Source: Clostridia bacterium
GTDB lineage: Bacteria; Bacillota; Clostridia; UBA1381
Direction of reading: 5' to 3'
Length of the DNA: 37,352 nt
Assembly: GCA_017415105.1 (NCBI GenBank)
Contig: JAFQJD010000039.1
Location: 1-37,352 of the forward strand
Positions within the stretch are counted from its first letter, which is position 1; each line of letters starts with the position of its first letter. The translations under genes and the position numbers were made by a program. The notes under the pieces are model-generated. The model made no database searches, was not told the DNA's origin, and worked only from the letters and a program-made list of their open reading frames with translations. Shown one piece after another: positions 7,542-15,352 of this stretch.

Positions 7542-7645
7542 TAAATAAATAGAGGTAAGCAGATATATAAATCTGACGGTTGGAAATGTCAGATTATGTA
7601 TGGCTGGTATCAATATTTAGAGGACGAAAAGAAAGGAAGATGAAA

Positions 7646-9235
7646 ATGAAGAAAAAAATATTTGCACTTTTGTGTGCAGGAATGATGCTTCTTAGCGGTT
7701 GTGGTGGCAATGGCGGAAACGGCGGCACTGATTATGAAACATCACAGGCAAATTTTAAGGGCTATCCGATGGAGGGAGCTCCGAAAATGACATATTGGCT
7801 GGCGATGAGTTCTAATATGTCGCTTGTGGCAAGCAATCCGGGTGAAACTGCATTTGCAAAGGAGCTCGCAAAGAGAACGGGCGTGGAGATTGAGTATATT
7901 GATCCGGGTACAGCGGGTGAGCAAGACCTGAAGAACCGTATTGCTTCAAAGGAAATGCCGGATATGGTAACATATACCTGGGGAAGCTTTAACGGAGGTG
8001 CTTCAAAGAGTATTGAAGACGGAATTATTCTTCCGCTTAACGATTTGATTGAAGAGCATGCACCGAATCTGAAAAAGTATCTTGAGGAACATCCGGAAAT
8101 TGATAAGATGGTAAAGACAGATGACGGCACATATTATTGTTTCCCGTTTATACGCGGCGGTGAGAGACTTCTTATTTCAACCGGCCCTGTTTACAGACGT
8201 GACTGGGCGAATGAAGCAGGACTTGATGCTCCGAAGACTGTAGCCGACATAGAAGAAATACTTAAAGCATATAAAGAACAAGGTGTTAAGAAGCCGTTGA
8301 GTGTTACGGCAGGTAACCTTACAGTATTTATGGGTAATTTCAGTACAGGAATCGGTTTCTATTTAGACTCAAAAGAAAATGTTGTATTCGGACCGACTAC
8401 TGATAATTACAAATTTGCATTGGAGACATTCGCAAAATGGTATAAGGAAGGTTTGCTTGATAACAACTTCATATCAATTGATGCGGCGACAGTTAAGGCA
8501 CAGGTTCTTAACGGAGAAACCGGTATGACGATCGCATCAGGCGGTGGAAATCTTGGTTCATGGCTTGATACAAAGGAAGCTTTGGGAGAACCATTTGATA
8601 TGGTTGGCTTCGGATTCACAGCAAACAAAAAAGGCGGCAAGAATACATATCATCAGCTTGAATCAAATGTGCCGGGTTACGGATGCGTTGCGATTACGAC
8701 ATCATGTAAGGATCCTGTAGCAGCTGTGAGATATCTTGACTACGGTTACAGTGAAGAAGGTCATCTTCTTTACAACTTCGGTATAGAAGGCGTAAGTTAT
8801 GAGAAGAATGACAAGGGTGAGTGTATCTTTACAGACCTCATAAATAAGAACCCGGATGGCTGGACGCAGGCATCAGCGATGGCATACTATTTGCGTTCAT
8901 CATCGTCAGGCCCGTTTATTCAGGATGAGGGTTATATAGATCAGTTCTATGGCAAACCAAACCAGCAGGATTCGCTGGATGCATGGATTGCAGACTATGA
9001 CACTGCAAAGAAATATGTTCTTCCTAACATTGCAAAGACAAATGACGAAAACGTAGAGTATTCTGAAATTATGTTCGATGTCAATGAGTATGTTTCAGCC
9101 GAGAGAATTAAGTTCATAACGGGTGAGAGATCATTCGACGAATGGGATGAATATGTTAAGAAGGTTAACGAGCTTGGAGCTATAAGAGCTAAAGAGATAG
9201 TTGATGCAGCTCTTGACAGATATAACGCAAAGTAA
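7646..9235 (+). CDS. LplA-type extracellular solute-binding lipoprotein of a sugar ABC transporter
   Basis: This 529-aa protein starts MKKKIFALLCAGMMLLSGCG, a lipoprotein signal peptide with an LSGC lipobox, so it should be lipid-anchored outside the membrane. The mature part has the family 1 binding-protein pattern of the large LplA/YtcQ group: PEMPDMVTYTW-type text, FPFIRGGERLL, YRRDWANEAGLD, a GYGCVAI segment and AVRYLDYGYSEEG. This group binds oligosaccharides such as pectic and xylan fragments. Start: ATG 7646 with GGAAG six bases upstream; the frame upstream is open but lacks a signal. No LplB/LplC permease or ATPase gene is near, so transport must use permeases encoded elsewhere. A strong terminator follows. 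Confidence 0.92.
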   Translation: MKKKIFALLCAGMMLLSGCGGNGGNGGTDYETSQANFKGYPMEGAPKMTYWLAMSSNMSLVASNPGETAFAKELAKRTGVEIEYIDPGTAGEQDLKNRIASKEMPDMVTYTWGSFNGGASKSIEDGIILPLNDLIEEHAPNLKKYLEEHPEIDKMVKTDDGTYYCFPFIRGGERLLISTGPVYRRDWANEAGLDAPKTVADIEEILKAYKEQGVKKPLSVTAGNLTVFMGNFSTGIGFYLDSKENVVFGPTTDNYKFALETFAKWYKEGLLDNNFISIDAATVKAQVLNGETGMTIASGGGNLGSWLDTKEALGEPFDMVGFGFTANKKGGKNTYHQLESNVPGYGCVAITTSCKDPVAAVRYLDYGYSEEGHLLYNFGIEGVSYEKNDKGECIFTDLINKNPDGWTQASAMAYYLRSSSSGPFIQDEGYIDQFYGKPNQQDSLDAWIADYDTAKKYVLPNIAKTNDENVEYSEIMFDVNEYVSAERIKFITGERSFDEWDEYVKKVNELGAIRAKEIVDAALDRYNAK

Positions 9236-9238
9236 TAA

Positions 9239-9284
9239 AAATAACAGCGATTGCATATCAAAATGCAATCGCTGTTATTTTTTT
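9239..9284. terminator. Strong bidirectional terminator between convergent genes
   Basis: AAATAACAGCGATTGCAT (9239-9256) pairs perfectly over 18 bp with 9263-9280 around an ATCAAA loop. T-runs follow on the plus strand (TTTTATT) and on the minus strand (TTATTACTTT). It ends both the rightward lipoprotein gene (stop 9235) and the leftward AraC gene (stop at 9285-9283). Confidence 0.93.
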
Positions 9285-10155
9285 ATTGTTCGTTATTCAG
9301 TTTTACATATTCTGACGGTGAGCACCCCATATGCTGTCTGAATGCACGTGCAAATGCTTCAGGTGAATTAAATCCGCATTTGAATGCAACAGAGTAAACA
9401 GAGGCGTTATCTTCGAGTAGCATTTCCTTTGCGTTAATTATTCGTACACTGACAAGGTATTTATGCAAGGTCGTATTCATAGAGTTCTTAAAAATTCTGC
9501 TTACGTGTGTTTTGCTGAAATGTAGCTTTTCTGCAAGGTCAGAAATAGTAAGCGATTTATGGAAATTGTTTGCAATATATTCAGCTATCTGGTTTGCGTA
9601 GTACTGTTCTGTCCTGTTAATTGAAGCATCATCAGTAGCATTCTGCTCGTTGAATTCTTCGGTGAGCAGGAGTAAAAGATTAGAAAGCAACACTTTTCCC
9701 TTCATTGTGTAATCGGGTGATTGGGGGGAAAGAGCAATCAGTGAAGATACGAAATAGTTAAGCATTTTTTGTGAATATGCGGAAAGCTTAAGCACAGACA
9801 TATTAAAACAGTCTGCAATGCGTGGCGATGCAAATTGACAAAATTCTTCCATAAGATCGGCCGTTATCTGTATAAGAACTCGCTGCTGGCTATTTGGCGA
9901 CGCCGAACGTACCTGATGTATAAGATGCGGTTTTAAGAGCGCTATGCAGGTGTTGTCAAGTGTGTATGTTACGGAGTTATTCACAATAATTTTCTTTGCA
10001 CCGCTTGCAATGTACAGAATTTCATAATGGAAATGTGAATGGTATGATGGCATTATATTATTGTGTTGTATTAGTTTGTTTGCATAAAATCCAAAACTTT
10101 CCAGGCTGTTTGGAAAATCATGGTAATAATGGTTGTTTTTGTTAGCTTTTTTCAT
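9283..10155 (-). CDS. Second AraC-family transcription regulator
   Basis: This 290-aa protein has a cupin half with SYHSHFHYEILYIASG and a C-terminal double HTH (ISDLAEKLHFSKTHVSRIFK, then FNSPEAFARAFRQHMGCSPS). It is unlike the AraC protein at 4439 except in the shared fold. Start: the ATG at 10155 has GAGGTG 7 bases upstream; the ATG at 10179 lacks a good site. It converges with the lipoprotein gene and diverges from the 13-kb surface operon at 10381. Near-identical motifs lie upstream of both of those promoters, so it is the best candidate to control transport and surface capture together. Confidence 0.92.
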   Translation of the reverse strand: MKKANKNNHYYHDFPNSLESFGFYANKLIQHNNIMPSYHSHFHYEILYIASGAKKIIVNNSVTYTLDNTCIALLKPHLIHQVRSASPNSQQRVLIQITADLMEEFCQFASPRIADCFNMSVLKLSAYSQKMLNYFVSSLIALSPQSPDYTMKGKVLLSNLLLLLTEEFNEQNATDDASINRTEQYYANQIAEYIANNFHKSLTISDLAEKLHFSKTHVSRIFKNSMNTTLHKYLVSVRIINAKEMLLEDNASVYSVAFKCGFNSPEAFARAFRQHMGCSPSEYVKLNNEQ

Positions 10156-10186
10156 TTCAAAACACCTCATAAACTTCATTATATTA

Positions 10187-10215
10187 AGTATAGCAGAAAA
10201 TTATCGAATTGTAAA
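10187..10215 (-). promoter_or_regulatory. Promoter of the second AraC gene
   Basis: On the minus strand TTTACA (10215-10210) and TATACT (10192-10187) are 17 bp apart, about 30 bases before the start codon. The strong match suggests basal expression of the regulator. Confidence 0.7.
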
Positions 10216-10243
10216 CCGGATAATTAAAAAACAAGTGGAATGT

Positions 10244-10272
10244 ACGTTTTTGTAAGGTTTTCTTGGGTGTTT
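10244..10272. promoter_or_regulatory. Candidate regulator site upstream of the surface operon
   Basis: ACGTTTTTGTAAG (10244-10256), then GTGTTT (10267-10272), matches the arrangement at 7463-7494, with 11 versus 10 bases between the end of the first part and GTGTTT... within 1 bp of the same spacing. Here the site lies 12 bp closer to its promoter, about one helical turn, which keeps the same face of the DNA. Confidence 0.4.
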
Positions 10273-10278
10273 ATTTCA

Positions 10279-10307
10279 TTGTAACAAATTTGCATATATG
10301 TTATAAT
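10279..10307 (+). promoter_or_regulatory. Promoter of the 13-kb surface-protein operon
   Basis: TTGTAA (10279-10284) and TATAAT (10302-10307) are 17 bp apart. TTGTAACA occurs twice around it, at 10279-10286 over the -35 box and at 10310-10317 just after the -10 box. The pair flanks the polymerase site and could be a repressor or regulator site. A leader of about 65 bases precedes the start at 10381. Confidence 0.6.
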
Positions 10308-10380
10308 ATTTGTAACATTGGAAAAGTGTTTTTAAAAGCTATAAACAGTTCAAATATATGACAAGAACGGAGGTACAAAA

Positions 10381-13300
10381 ATGAGAAAAAAACTGATGAT
10401 TTTATTATCTGCTGCAATGTTGTTTAACAGCCTTGCAGGACTTACAGGCTATGCAGAAACAACTGTAGATTCTGAAATTGCTGTTGTGACCGATGATGAG
10501 AATATTAAAACAGAAACAGGCACTACAAAGGTCTGCGGAACGACCAATCCGTACTGGATAGCAGATGATACAGCAGATGCATTAAAACCTTTTGCTGAAT
10601 CTACAGTTAAAGCACAGCAAACATCTGCACAAAATACGGTTACTGCAGAAGATCTGGCGGCAAACGATGATATAATCGGAAACCCGGTAGAAAAAGGCGG
10701 TGTGAGCTTTATCGGCGTCAGAAGAGGCTATGCAATTGTAGCAGCTCCGGAGAATGGAACTATAAGCCGCTTTAAATATTATATTTTTGCGGAAGGCGGC
10801 ACGGAAAGCATTACGTCATCATTGTCTGTATCGGATGAGTTGAACGGTACTTACAATCCGGTAACGGTAACTTTGAAAAAACTTGGTTATGTAAGCGGAA
10901 GAAAGACCAATCATTTTCTGTACGAGGTGGAAACGGCAGCGGAGATAAGCAATAAATATGTAAAAGTGACGCTTTCGGAGGAAAATAACAGTTTCCTTAT
11001 ACTTGGTGCATTTGAATACGACTGGCTGAAAACAACAGATTTAAGTCAGTTGCCGGATGGAACAAACAAGGTTTCCGGTACAACTAATGAGTACTGGATA
11101 GCAGATAGTACAGATGATGCATTGAAACCTTTTGCGGAGTATACAGTTAAGGCACAGCAAACATCTGCACAAAAAACAGTTACTGCAGAGGATTTGGCAG
11201 CAAACAAGGACATAATCGGAAACCCGGTAGAGACAGGCGGAACAAGCTTTATTGGTGTCAGAAAAGGATATGCAGTGTTTGCAGCTCCGGCGAATACATT
11301 TATAAGACGTTTTAAATACTACATTTTCGCTTGTGGCAGCGACACAGAAAAAATTGTGTCATCACTGTCCGTATCGGATGAAATAAACGGTACTTATAAC
11401 CCGACAGCGGTAACTGTAAAAAAACTTGGTTATGTAAGCGGAAGAGCGACAAATCATTTTTTGTATGAGGTAGAAACGGCAGAACAGATAAACTGCAAAT
11501 ATGTAAAGGTAACTCTTTCAGAGGAAAACAACGATTTTCTCATACTTGGTGCATTTGAATACGATTACAAAATTAACAAGGCTGCGATGGCACTGGATAA
11601 AGTATTCTATACATATGATGACATCTTAAACGGTCAAGACAAAATGAATGTTGAAGATGACCTGAAACTTTTTGAGACAATCGAGGCGGAAGAAAAGGAA
11701 TACACAATTGAGTGGTTGACAACCGATGAAGCAATTATAGCATCTGACGGAACGGTACGCCGACCGACACAAAGTAAGTCCGTGACGGTCACTGCAAAGG
11801 TTTTTGATAACTCACAAACTATGGTGTATTCAAAAAACTATGATGTAACAGTAGCGGCTATAGGAAGCACTCTTGTATTGAAAGAGGATTTTGAAGCGGC
11901 GGTACTTGATGAGGGAACAGGAACAGCAAGTGTTAACGGCTATAATGGATGGATTTCGCAAAACACCGAAAAGACAAAAAGTGCAATTTTAAAAGACCCG
12001 TCAAATGCCGATAACAAAGCACTTTGGGTTTACAGAGAGGATGTAACGTCTGACGGTGATAAGAACCAAAAAGATTATGATGAAATATCAGGCGGAAAAT
12101 TAGAATTAAGCTTTAAGCATATGACAACCTCGTCAAGCACACAGTCAAGAGTCGGCTGGTGCGGTATGGACCTTTATATAAGAGCGTCAGGAATTTACGG
12201 CTCTGTAAGTGGAACGAGTATCAGCTTTACAAATCAGAAAAAAGTTACATGGAAATTGGGAGTGTGGCATGAATACAGATTTGTAATTGATATGGATCGT
12301 GCATTGCTCGATATCTATTTTGAGGGAGAACAGATACTTGATGACTGTGTACTTCCGTCAGCAACATATACATCTTCGTATGTTTCTTTAAGAACAAAAA
12401 GAAACGGAAACTACGGTTCATCGTATTTTGACGATGTATGCATGAGAAATCTCTCTCCTTCAGACGAGGATGCAATAAAATATGATGCGGACTTAATAAG
12501 CATTCCTGAAGCAACTGTGGATGACATCGAGCTTCCTGCAATGGGCAATTTCGATTCAATTATTGCATGGGACAGCTCTCATCCATCGGTAATAGACAAT
12601 AACGGTATTGTGACACAAGGGGCAGAGGATACAGACGTAACACTCCATGCAACTCTTGCACGGGGAGAGTATATTGAAGAACGTGACTTTACCATTAAGG
12701 TTCTGGGTGCACAAAATACTGATTATATTACACGGGACGAAGAAGCAATCAAGGCCATAGCTGAAAAATTTTCATTAGAAAAGATGCTTGACGGTCAGTC
12801 TGCTTTAAATATCACAGACGATATTACTTTACCATTAGAATACAGCGACGGTGATGCAGGACGTCTTGGCGGTTGTAACATAAGCTGGAGCAGTGATGGC
12901 GATGCACTTACAATCAATGGTAGTGAGGGTATCGTTACAAGGGGTGAGAATGATACAAAGATAACACTTACAGCAGAGTTTTCGTTTAAAGAGGATAGCG
13001 AAACAAAAACTGAGAAGACCTATACTCTTATTATATCGGGTGAGGGTGAATACGAATACCACAACACCTTTGACGGTGCAGGGTTCGGAAATAAAGCATC
13101 ATTGCTTGACGGTGTGAGTGTGACTGAGGCCGAAGACAGCGGCTCTTTCTACGGCGCATGGCAGTCTCCGACAGATTTATTAAACGGTGTGCTGGCTGTA
13201 ACACGCACAGACCTTACTTCTGTTGATAAGGATGCGGTTCTTGCAACAGATTATACAGGAAAAAATGCAGAAGCAGGATTCTCCTTCTATTTAACCAGTC

Positions 13301-15330
13301 CGGCAGACAGAATTGATGTTTCGCTTGACGGAGTGGATATCTCTGTATATGTAAAATCAAGTCAGATATCGGTTGACGGTGTTTTGTATGACACAACAGT
13401 AACAACAAAAGAATGGCACAAGCTTGTTCTGCGATTTGATGACTACAATAAATTCTGTTATGTATATCTTGACGGCACAGCACTTTCAGAGGACCCGATA
13501 GAATACGATACAGATTTTGAAATCAATTCAATAACGGTATCAAATGATGCAACAAACGGAACACTTGGTTCGTGGTATGCTGATGATGTATATATAAAGG
13601 ATATAGATGTATCTGATGAAGAAGCCATAAGAAGAACGATTGCGGCAATTGATATAGCAGATACTGCGGAATGGAATATCACACTTCCCAAACTCGGCAA
13701 GCTCGGTGCAAGTATAAGCTGGAGCTCGGAGGACGATACGGTTCTTGACGGTAACGGTATTGTAAAAAGAACAGTCGGAGGCGACAAGACAATAACACTT
13801 ACCGCGAGCGTATCAAGAGGCGGTGTTGTAGTTGATGCGGACTTCGATGTAGTCGTTCCCGGACTTACAGGAAATGAAACACCTACGCAGGAAAAGTTTG
13901 AAGAGCACGTTAATGCAATAGATATTTCTGAACTTACAAGCGAGAAATATACTGAAATAACAAAAGACCTTGATTTGTTCAGTGAATATATGAACGGTAA
14001 CTGTGCGTTTTACGGCGGTATGGACGTTACGTGGAGTTCGGAGCATACGCAGGTTATAACTGACGACGGAAAAGTAACACGCCCGATGCTTGACAAGGGT
14101 GTAACAATGACTGCTACGTTCACATCAAAGCGTGATACATCAGTAACTGCACAGAAGGATTTCCACTTCATTGTACTTGCGCCATTTGAAATGATCTGTT
14201 ATGAGGATTTTGATGACATAACAGAGGCTATGGTGGGAACAAACATTAACGAATACAAGGATTGGACATTTGAAAAACAGATTGAAGTTAATAAGTCAAT
14301 GATAGCCGACCTTGAAATTGACCCGGCGGATAAAGACAAACCGTTTAACGAGGCAAACAAGGCATTCAGAATTTCAAGATGGAGAAACAGCAGTTATCCT
14401 GAACGTGCAAGATGGTACTTTACTGCAAAAGAGAGCGAGGCAATGATAGAAGCAGATGCAGTGGCATTCAGCTTTAAAATCAAGTATATAAACACAAAAT
14501 CAAAGCTGGATTTTGCACTTGGAGGATTAAGCGGAATTATTAGCAACGGCTCCATAAGCAACAGTACTACCGTAAAAGGCAGCTTCACCAGCGGTTCATT
14601 CCCGGCAAACGAGTGGCATACCCTGACCTTTATAGTAGCACCGGCGAGCGGAGTGGTTTATTTCCTTATTGACGGAAATAAGGGCTTTTCGGAGCCCTAT
14701 GGCGAATTCGACAAGAAGTTGAGCGTCAGATATCTTGAATTGCATACATTCAGAAAAAGAGGTCAGAGTGATTACTATATTGACGACATATCAATCCGGG
14801 TTCTGAAGGATTCAGATAAAGCGGCGGTGGAAAAGGCTTTTTCAGAACTGACATTACCGCAAACTGTTATTGATACAGTGACGTTACCGTCCTTTGGTGC
14901 GGAGAGAACGAACATAAGCTGGATATCAGACAGTCATGATGTTATCCTCGACAGCGGCGAGATAGTAGGAACAGGTGATGCACTTCTCAAGGCTATAATA
15001 ACACGAGGTACGGCACAGTCTGAAAAGGAATTTTCAGTAAACGTAACAAAAACGGACAGCTATGACTTTACTGTAAAAAACCTTATGGTTTCTAACGGAA
15101 TAATAAGCGGTGCTGAAGTTTCATACACGGAAGATACTGCAGGTACGGAGCTTGTCGTGCTTGTATATAATAATGGCAGACTCTGTGCATTGCGAAATAC
15201 ACAAATTACCGGAACAGCTATTACATTTGACGCAGTTGATATATCAGAATTCTATGACTGTGAGATTGAAGCATATGTAAAGAAGGGTTCGGATATTGTG
15301 AGCAATGTTTATGTAACAAATCCACAATAA
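10381..15330 (+). CDS. 1649-aa secreted multi-module glycan-binding candidate
   Basis: A signal peptide (residues 1-25, ending GYAET) is followed by two tandem ~165-aa modules (about 50-214 and 230-395) of a type I do not recognise. Then come alternating aBig Ig-like repeats (around 400-495, 700-775, 785-885, 1086-1160, 1165-1268, 1490-1555; each with an ISWSS-x-VI-GIVTRG-TLTA pattern) and three LamG/concanavalin-like beta-sandwich domains (around 500-695, 890-1080, 1270-1485; each with EDF, an EWH-L-F core and a YFDD-type end). A ~90-aa beta domain closes the protein. There is no catalytic signature, SLH, LPXTG, dockerin or membrane anchor. A role in capturing polysaccharide is inferred. It is the first gene of the operon; the next starts 22 bp later. 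AACGGAGG precedes the start. Confidence 0.85.
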   Translation: MRKKLMILLSAAMLFNSLAGLTGYAETTVDSEIAVVTDDENIKTETGTTKVCGTTNPYWIADDTADALKPFAESTVKAQQTSAQNTVTAEDLAANDDIIGNPVEKGGVSFIGVRRGYAIVAAPENGTISRFKYYIFAEGGTESITSSLSVSDELNGTYNPVTVTLKKLGYVSGRKTNHFLYEVETAAEISNKYVKVTLSEENNSFLILGAFEYDWLKTTDLSQLPDGTNKVSGTTNEYWIADSTDDALKPFAEYTVKAQQTSAQKTVTAEDLAANKDIIGNPVETGGTSFIGVRKGYAVFAAPANTFIRRFKYYIFACGSDTEKIVSSLSVSDEINGTYNPTAVTVKKLGYVSGRATNHFLYEVETAEQINCKYVKVTLSEENNDFLILGAFEYDYKINKAAMALDKVFYTYDDILNGQDKMNVEDDLKLFETIEAEEKEYTIEWLTTDEAIIASDGTVRRPTQSKSVTVTAKVFDNSQTMVYSKNYDVTVAAIGSTLVLKEDFEAAVLDEGTGTASVNGYNGWISQNTEKTKSAILKDPSNADNKALWVYREDVTSDGDKNQKDYDEISGGKLELSFKHMTTSSSTQSRVGWCGMDLYIRASGIYGSVSGTSISFTNQKKVTWKLGVWHEYRFVIDMDRALLDIYFEGEQILDDCVLPSATYTSSYVSLRTKRNGNYGSSYFDDVCMRNLSPSDEDAIKYDADLISIPEATVDDIELPAMGNFDSIIAWDSSHPSVIDNNGIVTQGAEDTDVTLHATLARGEYIEERDFTIKVLGAQNTDYITRDEEAIKAIAEKFSLEKMLDGQSALNITDDITLPLEYSDGDAGRLGGCNISWSSDGDALTINGSEGIVTRGENDTKITLTAEFSFKEDSETKTEKTYTLIISGEGEYEYHNTFDGAGFGNKASLLDGVSVTEAEDSGSFYGAWQSPTDLLNGVLAVTRTDLTSVDKDAVLATDYTGKNAEAGFSFYLTSPADRIDVSLDGVDISVYVKSSQISVDGVLYDTTVTTKEWHKLVLRFDDYNKFCYVYLDGTALSEDPIEYDTDFEINSITVSNDATNGTLGSWYADDVYIKDIDVSDEEAIRRTIAAIDIADTAEWNITLPKLGKLGASISWSSEDDTVLDGNGIVKRTVGGDKTITLTASVSRGGVVVDADFDVVVPGLTGNETPTQEKFEEHVNAIDISELTSEKYTEITKDLDLFSEYMNGNCAFYGGMDVTWSSEHTQVITDDGKVTRPMLDKGVTMTATFTSKRDTSVTAQKDFHFIVLAPFEMICYEDFDDITEAMVGTNINEYKDWTFEKQIEVNKSMIADLEIDPADKDKPFNEANKAFRISRWRNSSYPERARWYFTAKESEAMIEADAVAFSFKIKYINTKSKLDFALGGLSGIISNGSISNSTTVKGSFTSGSFPANEWHTLTFIVAPASGVVYFLIDGNKGFSEPYGEFDKKLSVRYLELHTFRKRGQSDYYIDDISIRVLKDSDKAAVEKAFSELTLPQTVIDTVTLPSFGAERTNISWISDSHDVILDSGEIVGTGDALLKAIITRGTAQSEKEFSVNVTKTDSYDFTVKNLMVSNGIISGAEVSYTEDTAGTELVVLVYNNGRLCALRNTQITGTAITFDAVDISEFYDCEIEAYVKKGSDIVSNVYVTNPQ
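10528..11565 (+). repeat. Tandem in-gene duplication of a ~165-codon module
   Basis: 10528-11022 and 11068-11565 are two copies of the same module offset by 540 bp (543 after one inserted codon). Long runs of DNA are identical, for example GCACAGCAAACATCTGCACA and the stretch reading ATAATCGGAAACCCGGTAG. Both protein copies share NPYWIADDT-type text, an IGNPVE-GG motif, SLSVSDE-NGTYNP and NHFLYEVET. Conservation of silent sites points to recent duplication or gene conversion. Confidence 0.9.
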
Positions 15331-15352
15331 GAAGCATAAGGGAGGAGAGACA

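Noticed and set aside
7580-7645. Upstream start for the solute-binding lipoprotein
   Set aside because: The frame is open from 7580, but the lipoprotein signal and a well-placed GGAAG ribosome site fit the ATG at 7646.
10528-11565. CRISPR or other short-repeat array
   Set aside because: The repetition is a two-copy, 540-bp in-frame protein module duplication; no short regularly spaced repeats occur anywhere in the window.
12245-14588. Leftward open frames inside the 1649-aa gene
   Set aside because: All overlap the strongly supported rightward gene, have no start signals and show no family resemblance.
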